From Bordetella sp. LUAb4 (GTDB lineage Bacteria; Pseudomonadota; Gammaproteobacteria; Burkholderiales; Burkholderiaceae_B): a stretch of 64,000 nucleotides of DNA. The stretch is taken from contig NZ_JAHPZX010000005.1 in the NCBI RefSeq assembly GCF_021325795.1, positions 227,587-291,586 of the forward strand, read 5' to 3'. Made by a program: the position numbers and the translations under genes. This document shows, piece by piece, positions 29,094 through 36,627 of the stretch (position 1 is the stretch's first letter; every line of letters begins with the position of its first letter). The notes under the pieces are model-generated. The model worked only from the letters and a program-made list of their open reading frames with translations, was not told where the DNA came from and made no database searches.

Positions 29094-29900
29094 ATGCTGA
29101 TCGACACGCATTGTCATCTGGACGCCGCCGAGTTTGACGCGGATCGTGAACAAGTGGCCGCCCAGGCCCAGGCCGCCGGGGTGCGCGGTATCGTCATTCC
29201 GGCCATCGGCCGCGCTAATTTCGAAGCCGTGCGCGACTTGGCGCATGCCACACCCGGCGGCGCTTACGCCCTGGGTATTCATCCCCTGTATGTTGAACGG
29301 GCCTGGAACGACGACCTCACGGTTTTGCGCTCGGCGGTCGAGCAGGCCATGGGCGACCCGCGCTTTGTCGCGATAGGCGAGATCGGCCTGGATTTCTTCG
29401 TGAAAGAGATCGCGTCGGGGGCAGCTCGGGACAAGCAGGAACGCTACTACGCCGCGCAATTGGATCTCGCCCTTGAATTCAAGCTGCCCGTGCTGCTGCA
29501 TGTGCGGCGGTCGCAGGACATCATTCTCAAATATTTGCGCCAACATAAGGGAATCACGGGCATCGCCCACGCCTTCAACGGCAGCGAGCAGCAGGCCCAC
29601 GGTTTTACCGAGCTGGGATTCGCCTTGGGTATCGGCGGAGCCATGACCTTCGAGCGCGCGCTGCAGATCCGCCGGCATGCGAAGGACATGGAGCTGGAGC
29701 ATCTGGTCCTGGAGACGGATTCACCAGATATTCCGCCGGCGTGGCTGCACGAGCCGGATCGCCGGAATACGCCAGGCCAGGTAGCGGGTGTCGCACGCGC
29801 GCTGGCGGAATTGCGCGGGGTGAGCGAGACGGTGGTGGCCAGCGGAACGGCTGCCACGGCGTTGCGGGTGTTACCCAGGTTGGCACACGTCTTGGGGTGA
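29094..29900 (+). CDS. tatD: TatD family metal-dependent deoxyribonuclease
   Basis: 268 residues. The TIM-barrel metal hydrolase signature THCHLD (His6, His8) sits at the N-terminus. GEIGLDF carries the bridging Glu, further metal His residues are in LLHVRRSQD and HAFNGS, and LETDSPDI carries the metal Asp. The family has 3'-5' DNase activity. It lies 42 bases after lolD in the same direction, so it is probably in the lolC-lolD transcript. It belongs to the YcfH/YjjV group; the exact subgroup is uncertain. Confidence 0.93.
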   Translation: MLIDTHCHLDAAEFDADREQVAAQAQAAGVRGIVIPAIGRANFEAVRDLAHATPGGAYALGIHPLYVERAWNDDLTVLRSAVEQAMGDPRFVAIGEIGLDFFVKEIASGAARDKQERYYAAQLDLALEFKLPVLLHVRRSQDIILKYLRQHKGITGIAHAFNGSEQQAHGFTELGFALGIGGAMTFERALQIRRHAKDMELEHLVLETDSPDIPPAWLHEPDRRNTPGQVAGVARALAELRGVSETVVASGTAATALRVLPRLAHVLG

Positions 29901-29985
29901 TTCTTTCCGTCTTGCTTCGATTCAGCAGTTACGGATTGATATCGACCATGGATAAGCACGATGAATGGAATCAAGTATTCCATTG

Positions 29986-30033
29986 CCTAGGGTTAATCCC
30001 AGGTGATGTGAGGGGCAGAATAGTCTCAACGGG
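29986..30033 (+). repeat. Upstream element, copy 1 (small secreted gene)
   Basis: The element has the core agggttaatccc, then gtgaggggcagaat, and lies about 65-110 bases before the 78-aa gene. A related copy (agggtttatccc ... gcggagcagaat) lies at 30486-30533 before the 107-aa paralogue. The conserved half-palindrome ggg-tta/ttt-atccc suggests a promoter or operator duplicated with the genes. Confidence 0.5.
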
Positions 30034-30095
30034 TTCAGCACAAGGGTCTGCATCGCAGGCCTTAAACCCGGTTTTACGGACTAGGAGAGACTGCC

Positions 30096-30332
30096 ATGAA
30101 GAAGACCCTCGTTACCTCGTTGATTCTTTCGTTTGCCCTGGTTGGCGCCGCCGCTCAAGCCACGCCGCGCGGTGATTCAGACAATGAACCGTTCCAAGGC
30201 ACTGGCCAATCGGACTTCCAGTCGGATCAAGCTACGCCGCAGGCCTTGAACAGTGTCCAGCAATTGCCGCAGGATCAGATCAGCCAGACGGCGATGGGTG
30301 ACACGGACAACGCGCCTTTTCAAGGTAGCTGA
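30096..30332 (+). CDS. Small secreted protein with two GDxDNxPFQG motifs
   Basis: 78 residues. A clear Sec signal peptide (MKKTLVTSLILSFALVGAAA, cleavage near residue 20-22) precedes a short Gln/Ser/Asp-rich mature part. The motif GDSDNEPFQG (26-35) recurs as GDTDNAPFQG at 68-77. It is a paralogue of the 107-aa protein encoded 270 bases downstream. It resembles short periplasmic proteins of Burkholderiales (DUF4148-like), but the function is unknown. Asp/Asn-rich repeats could bind metal ions; that is a guess. It has its own upstream element and terminator, so it is monocistronic. Confidence 0.75.
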   Translation: MKKTLVTSLILSFALVGAAAQATPRGDSDNEPFQGTGQSDFQSDQATPQALNSVQQLPQDQISQTAMGDTDNAPFQGS

Positions 30333-30392
30333 GTAGCAATAAGCCGGCACGAATGACGTGCAGGCAGTCGTACCGCCACCGGGCATTGTCGT

Positions 30393-30424
30393 GGCTCCGT
30401 CAAGAAGACGGGGCCGCTTTTATT
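30393..30424 (+). terminator. Terminator after the 78-aa gene
   Basis: A 9-bp stem, ggctccgtc (30393-30401) / gacggggcc (30407-30415), with one G-T pair is followed by gcttttatttt. Confidence 0.65.
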
Positions 30425-30485
30425 TTGTGCTTTTGGCGTCGTTGTCATCTATTGGTAGTGAATATGGAATAGTGATTTCGGCATA

Positions 30486-30533
30486 TAAGGGTTTATCCCT
30501 AGGGTGTTGCGGAGCAGAATTCAATCCATCGGG
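30486..30533 (+). repeat. Upstream element, copy 2 (small secreted gene)
   Basis: This is the counterpart of 29986-30033, with agggtttatccctaggg followed by gcggagcagaat. It lies about 70-115 bases before the 107-aa gene. Confidence 0.5.
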
Positions 30534-30600
30534 AACAGCAACAGACCCCCGGAATTAGCCGGCCCGGTCTGCTCCCAACGTCAAGGACTGGAGAACTGCC

Positions 30601-30924
30601 ATGAAGACCATCGCTACCTCGCTGATTATTTCGTTTGCCCTGATTGGTGCCGCTCAAGCCGGTACCCCCCGCGGCGACACCGACAACGTACCTTTCCAAG
30701 GTACCTACGGCCAAGCCGACAGCTCGACGAGCCGTGCACAAGTGCAGGCCGAGCTGCAACAAGCCAAGACTGAAGGCCTGGTTGCCTTCGGTGACGTGGA
30801 CAACACCCCGTTCGCAGCGCAAGCCGATTCGACCCTGACGCGTGCCCAGGTTGCCGACGAAGTTGCGAAGACGCCCGGCGCCACCGCTTTCGGCGATCTG
30901 AACAACGTGCCTTTCCAAGGCTGA
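30601..30924 (+). CDS. Small secreted protein with three GDxDNxPFQG-like motifs
   Basis: 107 residues. The signal peptide MKTIATSLIISFALIGAAQA is followed by GDTDNVPFQG (25-34), GDVDNTPFAA (64-73) and GDLNNVPFQG (98-107). The spacers contain SRAQVQAEL and LTRAQVADEV, the kind of segment seen in DUF4148 proteins. It is a paralogue of the 78-aa protein, with one extra repeat unit. It is probably periplasmic or extracellular; the function is unknown. It is followed by a strong terminator. Confidence 0.78.
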   Translation: MKTIATSLIISFALIGAAQAGTPRGDTDNVPFQGTYGQADSSTSRAQVQAELQQAKTEGLVAFGDVDNTPFAAQADSTLTRAQVADEVAKTPGATAFGDLNNVPFQG

Positions 30925-31010
30925 TAGACCCCCTCCACCTTGGTCCCCCCTCACCAAGGTGGTCCCCAGCGAGAGGTGGGGTGCAGCAGGAAGTCCTCTC
31001 GATGAAGATG

Positions 31011-31043
31011 ATCGGCCCCGTTTATTCGGGGCCGATTTTTTTT
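31011..31043 (+). terminator. Strong terminator after the 107-aa gene
   Basis: A perfect 10-bp stem, atcggccccg / cggggccgat (31011-31020, 31027-31036), has a 6-base loop and eight T residues. Confidence 0.92.
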
Positions 31044-31231
31044 GTATGCCTGGTGCTGCGTCGGTGGTCTTACTCGTCGCGTCGCAGGTTTTCGTATGGC
31101 GTCGTTGGCCGTCCCTGCTGCGTCTGAGGTTTTCCGTGCTGCGCGTCCGCCCGCGGGCCGTGGCCGATTTGTCGCGTTCCGCCTTTCGCCGTCGAAAGCC
31201 TCGCTAGCATCGAGATCTTTGGGGATCGCGT

Positions 31232-33943
31232 ATGCGACTGCGCGCGGCGTTGTTGACGTGGGTGGGCGCGATCGCAGCCGTGCAGACTTTTGCGGCCTTG
31301 CCGAGCGGCATGGCGCGCTGCGGTTTGGCGGTAAGCGCGTTAGCGTTGATCTGTTGTTGCCATGTCGGACGCTGGTGCTCTGGCTGCTTCCGATCATGGC
31401 TGGATGGATCGCGGTGCTTTGCGTTCCTTCGACCATGGCTGGGCGGATCGCGGTGCTTCGCGTTCTTCCCATCATGGCTACACCTTGGCCCACGTGCGTG
31501 GTGGCGCAACGGGATGCTTACGTTCGCCTATTGCCTGGCGGCGGCCTGTGCCGGCGTCGCGTATGCGTCGGAGCGCGCGGCGTGGCGAATCGCTCAAGCC
31601 TTGCCGGAGGTCCATGACAACGAAGTTGCGCGGGTTACGCTACGGATTACCGGTCTGCCAGTACAACATCAGCAGAATCAACAGCATCAACAACATCACG
31701 ACCACGCACGCTTCGATGCGGAGGTACTTGAAGCTGTTCCAGGCCCGATACCAAGAAAAATCCGCGTCGACTGGTGGGCGCAAGGGCGTGGTGCCGGGTT
31801 GCCCAGGCTGGCGCCGGGGCAAGTCTGGCAGACCGCATTATTGCTACGACGGCCGCATGTCGCGCTCAACCCGCACGCCGCGGATGCTTCCACTCGCTTG
31901 TTCCATGACGGCGTGCGGGCTTTGGGCACAGTGCGTGGACGGCCACGGCGTGTAGCGGAAAATGCCATTCCGGCCTTGCCGGTCTGGTCGACGTTGCGGG
32001 TGCATATGGCCCGATACGCGCTGCGCGAACGTCTGGCGCAAACCTTGGGCGACAAGCGCTACGGTGGCGTGGTGATTGCCTTGGCCTTGGGCGATCAGGC
32101 TGCGATCGATACGGGGGATTGGACCATCTTCAATGCCACCGGGGTGACGCATCTGGTGTCCATCAGTGGCCTGCATGTCAGCCTGGTGGCGGGACTGGCC
32201 GGCCTGGCTTGGGCGTGGTGCTGGCGGCGGCTGCGCTGGCGCGGTCTGGGCGCGGCCGAATGGGTGCCGGCGCGCATCGCGGGCGGTGTCGCGGCGCTTG
32301 TCGTGGCCGCGATCTATTGCGCGATGGCCGGCTGGGGGTTGCCTGCTCAACGGACGTTTTTCATGCTGGCGGTGGTGGTTGGGGCCTGGCTGCTGCGCCT
32401 GCCGCTGTCTGCAAGCCGGGCCCTGGTGCTGGCGGCCGCGGTGGTCACGCTGCTGGATCCCTGGGCGCCGCTGGCGCCTGGGTTCTGGTTGTCCTTCGGT
32501 GCGGTGGCGGTGTTGATGGCTTGCGACGCAGGCAGTTTGCGGCGACCGGCGGTGCCAATGGACGGCGGGGGTCTGCGCGGCGCGCTTGGTCGGCAAGGGG
32601 TACGGCTGATGGCCGGCTCGCGGCTGCAATTGACCATCAATATCGCAATGGCGCCGATTCTGGCTGTGCTGACGCAACAACTGTCCCTGGCGGCGCCACT
32701 GGCCAACGCCTTCGCAATTCCGGCGGTCAGTCTGGTGGCCACGCCCTTGGCCCTGCTGGCCGCCGCCTTGCATGCGTTGCCGGGGTGTTGTACAGCGGCT
32801 GCCGGTGCGCATGAGGGGGGAACGGGGACGGCCGCCGCGGCATGGGAGGCCGGCGCGGGATGGGTTGCATGGGCGGCGCACACCGTCATCGAATGGACGA
32901 TGGCGCCGTTGACATGGCTTGCGGCGCAGGACTGGGCGCTGCGGCCCTTGGCGGCACCGCCGACCGGGCTGGTGGTGCTGGCCCTGGCGGGCACCGCCTG
33001 GGCCTTGATGGCTCCCGGTTGGCCCGCAAGGCGGTGGGGGTGGCTGCTGCTATTGCCGGCGCTGGCCTGGCGGCCGGATCGGCCCGCCCCCGGTGCCTGG
33101 CGCCTGGCCGTGCTGGATGTCGGGCAGGGCGGCGCGGCCGTGCTAACTACCAGTCACCACACCTTGCTGTTCGATGCCGGGCCGCTTTCGCGTAGCGGCA
33201 GCGATGCAGGGGCGCGGGTGGTCTGGCCGTATTTGCGAGCGCAAGGGATCTCGCACCTCGACACCTTGACGATCTCGCATGGAGATCTGGATCACGCCGG
33301 CGGTATTCGTGGCGTGCTGCAAGGTGTGGCGGCGATCGATACCTATGCGTCCTTCAACCTGCCCGCGCGGCTGCGTGCCGCCGAGGAATCCGATGCGGAT
33401 GGAATCGTGGCAAAGCTGGGAACGTTTCGGCGCTGCCAGGCGGGGCAGGCGTGGACTGTCGATGGCGTGCGTTTCGATTTCGTGCATCCGGCGGCGCCGC
33501 ATGCTGGCGGTGGCAGTCGCGATAACAGCGGTGCACGGTCCGCGGGCCGTGCCGGCCGAAGCAATGAAAACGGCTGTGTCCTGCGCGTACGGGGGCACTA
33601 TCACAGCGCCTTGCTGCCGGGCGACATTGGTGTGGACCAGGAGGATGCGTTGGCTCCCACGCTGGGACGTAGCGACCTCGTGCTGGCGCCGCATCACGGT
33701 TCTGCCACGTCGTCTGGCGATGCCCTGGTGCGGGCCGCCGCGGCCACGCATCTCATCGTCCAGGCGGGATACAGGAATCGCTTCGGCCATCCCGCCGAAC
33801 GCGTGTTGAGGCGATGGCAGCGCGCGGGGGCCGATATCTGGCGCACCGACCTTGACGGCGCGGTTCTGGTGGAATCAGAGGCGGCGGGCCTGCGCGTGCG
33901 CGCTTTGGCCGAGGAACGTGCGCGCTACTGGCACGGGCAATGA
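31232..33943 (+). CDS. comEC: DNA internalization protein ComEC/Rec2
   Basis: 903 residues, the inner-membrane channel for DNA uptake in natural transformation. It has N-terminal hydrophobic segments, an OB-like DUF4131 region, and the competence domain with SISGLHVSLVAGL and the helices around 285-560. A C-terminal metallo-beta-lactamase-like domain follows, with VLDVGQGGAAVLTT and ISHGDLDHAGG, the metal-binding H-x-D-x-D-H pattern. It is longer than usual at the N-terminus because residues about 52-84 are a tandem repeat, and it carries a Gln/His-rich run near 144-156. The start at 31232 lacks a strong ribosome-binding site. Confidence 0.9.
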   Translation: MRLRAALLTWVGAIAAVQTFAALPSGMARCGLAVSALALICCCHVGRWCSGCFRSWLDGSRCFAFLRPWLGGSRCFAFFPSWLHLGPRAWWRNGMLTFAYCLAAACAGVAYASERAAWRIAQALPEVHDNEVARVTLRITGLPVQHQQNQQHQQHHDHARFDAEVLEAVPGPIPRKIRVDWWAQGRGAGLPRLAPGQVWQTALLLRRPHVALNPHAADASTRLFHDGVRALGTVRGRPRRVAENAIPALPVWSTLRVHMARYALRERLAQTLGDKRYGGVVIALALGDQAAIDTGDWTIFNATGVTHLVSISGLHVSLVAGLAGLAWAWCWRRLRWRGLGAAEWVPARIAGGVAALVVAAIYCAMAGWGLPAQRTFFMLAVVVGAWLLRLPLSASRALVLAAAVVTLLDPWAPLAPGFWLSFGAVAVLMACDAGSLRRPAVPMDGGGLRGALGRQGVRLMAGSRLQLTINIAMAPILAVLTQQLSLAAPLANAFAIPAVSLVATPLALLAAALHALPGCCTAAAGAHEGGTGTAAAAWEAGAGWVAWAAHTVIEWTMAPLTWLAAQDWALRPLAAPPTGLVVLALAGTAWALMAPGWPARRWGWLLLLPALAWRPDRPAPGAWRLAVLDVGQGGAAVLTTSHHTLLFDAGPLSRSGSDAGARVVWPYLRAQGISHLDTLTISHGDLDHAGGIRGVLQGVAAIDTYASFNLPARLRAAEESDADGIVAKLGTFRRCQAGQAWTVDGVRFDFVHPAAPHAGGGSRDNSGARSAGRAGRSNENGCVLRVRGHYHSALLPGDIGVDQEDALAPTLGRSDLVLAPHHGSATSSGDALVRAAAATHLIVQAGYRNRFGHPAERVLRRWQRAGADIWRTDLDGAVLVESEAAGLRVRALAEERARYWHGQ
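31387..31484 (+). repeat. 39-bp tandem repeat inside comEC
   Basis: Unit 1 is 31387-31425, unit 2 is 31426-31464 and partial unit 3 is 31465-31484. The shared core is atcatggctgg and ggatcgcggtgctt. The units encode the 13-residue patterns CFRSWLDGSRCFA and LRPWLGGSRCFAF, so the repeat keeps the reading frame. Confidence 0.9.
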
Positions 33944-34064
33944 TGGCGGGCGCCGTACTCGCATTGGCCACTGGCTCGCGTTCCTGACACACGGTCCTGG
34001 CATAAGATAGGGCAACGCGGCGCATCGTGCGCGCCGATATTTTCAACTTTGCCAGGAACCCCGG

Positions 34065-35000
34065 ATGTCGTCTCCCCGTCTCGATTTTGTCACTTGTGCC
34101 AGCCCGACCGGCACGCATCGCATGGCCTATTGGGAATGGGGCGATCCGGACAACGACAAGGTCCTGCTGTGTGTACATGGCCTGACCCGCACTGGCCGGG
34201 ATTTCGACACGCTGGCTCGGCGCATGGCGGGCGAGTATCGCGTGATCTGTCCTGACGTAGTCGGCCGCGGGGCCTCGGACTGGCTGGTCAACCCGGCGTT
34301 TTATACCGTGCCCCAATATGTAGCGGACATGATCACCTTGCTGGCGCGGCTGCAGCCGGCCACCCTGCACTGGGTCGGCACGTCCATGGGTGGCCTCATC
34401 GGCATGGCGCTGGGCGGGTCTGCCATCCTCTCCGAGCGCATGCGCTCGGCCGGTGTGGGGCGCCCTCAAGGCGGTCCGGTCTTGCCGCAAGGCGGCTGGC
34501 ACATCGGCAAGATGGTCATCAATGACGTGGGTCCTCACCTGGTACCGCAGGCCATCGCACGCATCGGCGAATATGTCGGGTCGCCGGTCGAGCTGGCGGA
34601 TTTCGACGCCGCGGTGGCGTACGTACGCGAGGTATCCGGCTCATTCGGTCCACACAGCGATGCCCAATGGCGCGAACTGGCCGAACATGTATTCGTCGAG
34701 CGCAATGGCCGCTGGGGCAAGCACTATGACGTGAAGATCGCCGTCCCCTTCGCCGTGCGCGACGAGGCCGTGATGGCGGCCGGCGAGCAATTCCTGTGGC
34801 AGGCCTTCGAAGCGCTGGATTGCCCGGTGCTGGTCCTGCGTGGCGAGCAGTCCGATCTGCTGAAGGCGGACACGGTGGCCGATATGTGCCGCCGCAATGC
34901 ACGCGCGCGCGCGATCGAAATTCCCGGCGTTGGCCATGCGCCCACGCTGATGGACGACAGCCAGATCGCACCGGTGGCCCATTTCCTGCTGGAAGACTGA
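34065..35000 (+). CDS. Alpha/beta hydrolase
   Basis: 311 residues, alpha/beta-hydrolase fold. The oxyanion motif HGLTRTGRDF is at 38-47 and the nucleophile Ser107 is in GTSMGG. The likely acid is Asp264 (GEQSDLL) and the base His291 (GVGHAP). An unusual Gly/Pro-rich insertion (GRPQGGPVLPQGGWHIG) lies in the cap region after the nucleophile, near 124-145. It could be an esterase or C-C hydrolase; the substrate is unknown. It stands alone between comEC and a PHP-domain gene, all on +. Confidence 0.9.
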   Translation: MSSPRLDFVTCASPTGTHRMAYWEWGDPDNDKVLLCVHGLTRTGRDFDTLARRMAGEYRVICPDVVGRGASDWLVNPAFYTVPQYVADMITLLARLQPATLHWVGTSMGGLIGMALGGSAILSERMRSAGVGRPQGGPVLPQGGWHIGKMVINDVGPHLVPQAIARIGEYVGSPVELADFDAAVAYVREVSGSFGPHSDAQWRELAEHVFVERNGRWGKHYDVKIAVPFAVRDEAVMAAGEQFLWQAFEALDCPVLVLRGEQSDLLKADTVADMCRRNARARAIEIPGVGHAPTLMDDSQIAPVAHFLLED

Positions 35001-35003
35001 AAT

Positions 35004-35071
35004 TGGCCACATACTGAAAGTGGTCGAGCACGGGAAGTGGCCCAAGCACTGCAAGTCGCCAAACACTGAAG
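35004..35071. repeat. Four imperfect 17-bp tandem repeats
   Basis: Units at 35004-35020, 35021-35037, 35038-35055 and 35056-35071 share the pattern tggcc-acactga-aag. They follow directly after the hydrolase stop codon. Confidence 0.75.
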
Positions 35072-35116
35072 CCAAGCTCAAAAGGCGCTCGATCCCAAGG
35101 CGCCTACAATAGCCCC

Positions 35117-35965
35117 ATGACCAAGACCCGCTACTCCAACGTCGATCTGCATTGCCATTCCCGCGTCTCCGACGGCGTCCTGTCGCCGCGCGACGTGGCC
35201 GCGCGCGCCTTTTCCAATGGCGTGGACATGTGGGCCTTGACCGACCACGACGAAGTGGGCGGCCTGGCCGAAGCCGGCGCGTCGGCCGCCGAGCTGGGCC
35301 TGCGCTTTATCACCGGGGTGGAAATCTCCGTCACCTGGGCCGCCCAGACCGTGCATATCGTCGGATTGGGCTTCGATGCCACCAACACCGGCCTGGTTGA
35401 AGGCTTGCGCGCCACCCGGGCCGGCCGCGCCGACCGCGCCCGCAGGATCGGCGAACGCCTGGCGGACATGGGCATGCCGGGCGCGTTCGAAGGGGCTTTG
35501 CCCTTCGCCGGCAATCCCGAGCTGATCAGCCGTACCCATTTCGCCCGTTATCTGGTGGAAGCGGGTTACTGCCCGGATGTGCAGACGGTCTTCAACAAAT
35601 ATCTGGGCGATGACTGTCCCGGCCAAGTCGCCATCCAATGGGCGACCCTGGCCGAAGCAGTGGGCTGGATCCGCGGTGCCGGCGGCCGCGCGGTGATCGC
35701 GCATCCGGGCCGCTACAAATACACCCCCCTGCAATTCGACGCCCTGTTCGACGAGTTCCTGGCGTTGGGCGGCGAGGGCATCGAGGTCAACACGGGCAGC
35801 CATACCGCCGAGGAAGCGCGCCGCTACGCGGACATCGCCCGCCAGCGCGGCTTCCTGGCTTCCTGCGGCTCGGATTTCCACAGCCCACAGGAAAGCCGTC
35901 TGGACCTGGGTCAGTTGCCGCCGCTGCCGCCGGACCTGCGCACGGTCTGGCACGACTGGCAATAA
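35117..35965 (+). CDS. PHP-domain phosphoesterase (3',5'-nucleoside bisphosphate phosphatase / RNase AM type)
   Basis: 282 residues, a PHP metallophosphoesterase of the YciV/TrpH group. Members hydrolyse 3',5'-nucleoside bisphosphates and trim 5' ends of RNA. Metal-binding motifs are DLHCHSRVSDG (10-20), LTDHDEV, the glutamate in ITGVEIS, HPGRYK, and the C-terminal GSDFHSP. The length is typical. It is followed 13 bases later by greB, and both could be in one transcript. Confidence 0.9.
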   Translation: MTKTRYSNVDLHCHSRVSDGVLSPRDVAARAFSNGVDMWALTDHDEVGGLAEAGASAAELGLRFITGVEISVTWAAQTVHIVGLGFDATNTGLVEGLRATRAGRADRARRIGERLADMGMPGAFEGALPFAGNPELISRTHFARYLVEAGYCPDVQTVFNKYLGDDCPGQVAIQWATLAEAVGWIRGAGGRAVIAHPGRYKYTPLQFDALFDEFLALGGEGIEVNTGSHTAEEARRYADIARQRGFLASCGSDFHSPQESRLDLGQLPPLPPDLRTVWHDWQ

Positions 35966-35978
35966 GGGTGCCGCCGCG

Positions 35979-36527
35979 ATGAACAAAGCGTTCGTGAAAG
36001 AGTCCGAACAGGACGACGACGATGATATCCCGCAAGCCCAGGCTTTGCCGCCGGGCACGCGCAATTACATCACGCCCACGGGCTATGCCCGTCTGCGCGA
36101 CGAGCTGGCCCACCTGATGACCGTCGAGCGTCCCGCTGTGGTGCAGGTGGTGTCGTGGGCGGCGTCCAATGGCGACCGTTCAGAAAATGGCGATTATCTG
36201 TACGGCAAGAAGCGCCTGCGCGAAATCGACCGCCGCATGCGCTTTTTGACGCGTCGCCTGGATATCGCCGAGGTCGTCGATCCGGCCACCCAACCCAATC
36301 GCGACCAGGTTTTTTTCGGCGCGACGGTGCTGTATCTGGACAAAGCCGGGGACGAACATGAGGTTGCCATCGTCGGCGTGGACGAGGCCGAACCGCTGGC
36401 TGGCAAGATCAGCTGGATCTCCCCGGTGGCCCGTGCCCTGATCAAGGCGCGCGAGGGAGATGCCGTGACCCTGCGTACGCCGGGCGGGGTGGAGACGCTG
36501 GAAATCCTGGAAGTCCGTTACCCCTGA
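35979..36527 (+). CDS. greB: Transcription elongation factor GreB
   Basis: 182 residues. GreB rescues backtracked RNA polymerase by stimulating transcript cleavage. An extra N-terminal acidic stretch (ESEQDDDDDIPQ) precedes the coiled-coil domain, whose tip GDRSENGDYLYGKK carries the conserved acidic residues. The FKBP-like C-terminal domain contains ISWISPVARALI. The GDRSENGDY tip and KKRLREIDRRMRFL favour GreB over GreA. Confidence 0.93.
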   Translation: MNKAFVKESEQDDDDDIPQAQALPPGTRNYITPTGYARLRDELAHLMTVERPAVVQVVSWAASNGDRSENGDYLYGKKRLREIDRRMRFLTRRLDIAEVVDPATQPNRDQVFFGATVLYLDKAGDEHEVAIVGVDEAEPLAGKISWISPVARALIKAREGDAVTLRTPGGVETLEILEVRYP

Positions 36528-36627
36528 CGGCGTAGAGGGATAAAAGGGACCAGGGGCGCCACGGGCATCGGCGCCAGGAGCGGTTAAAATCCCGCTTTGC
36601 TCCTTTTTCCCTACGGCGCCGCTCATC

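Noticed and set aside
31011..31043. Riboswitch or leader of comEC
   Set aside because: The hairpin with eight T residues directly after the small secreted gene is explained as a terminator; I saw no riboswitch core.
35004..35071. Possible CRISPR or iteron array
   Set aside because: Units are adjacent, imperfect and only four; there are no spacers, replication genes or cas genes.
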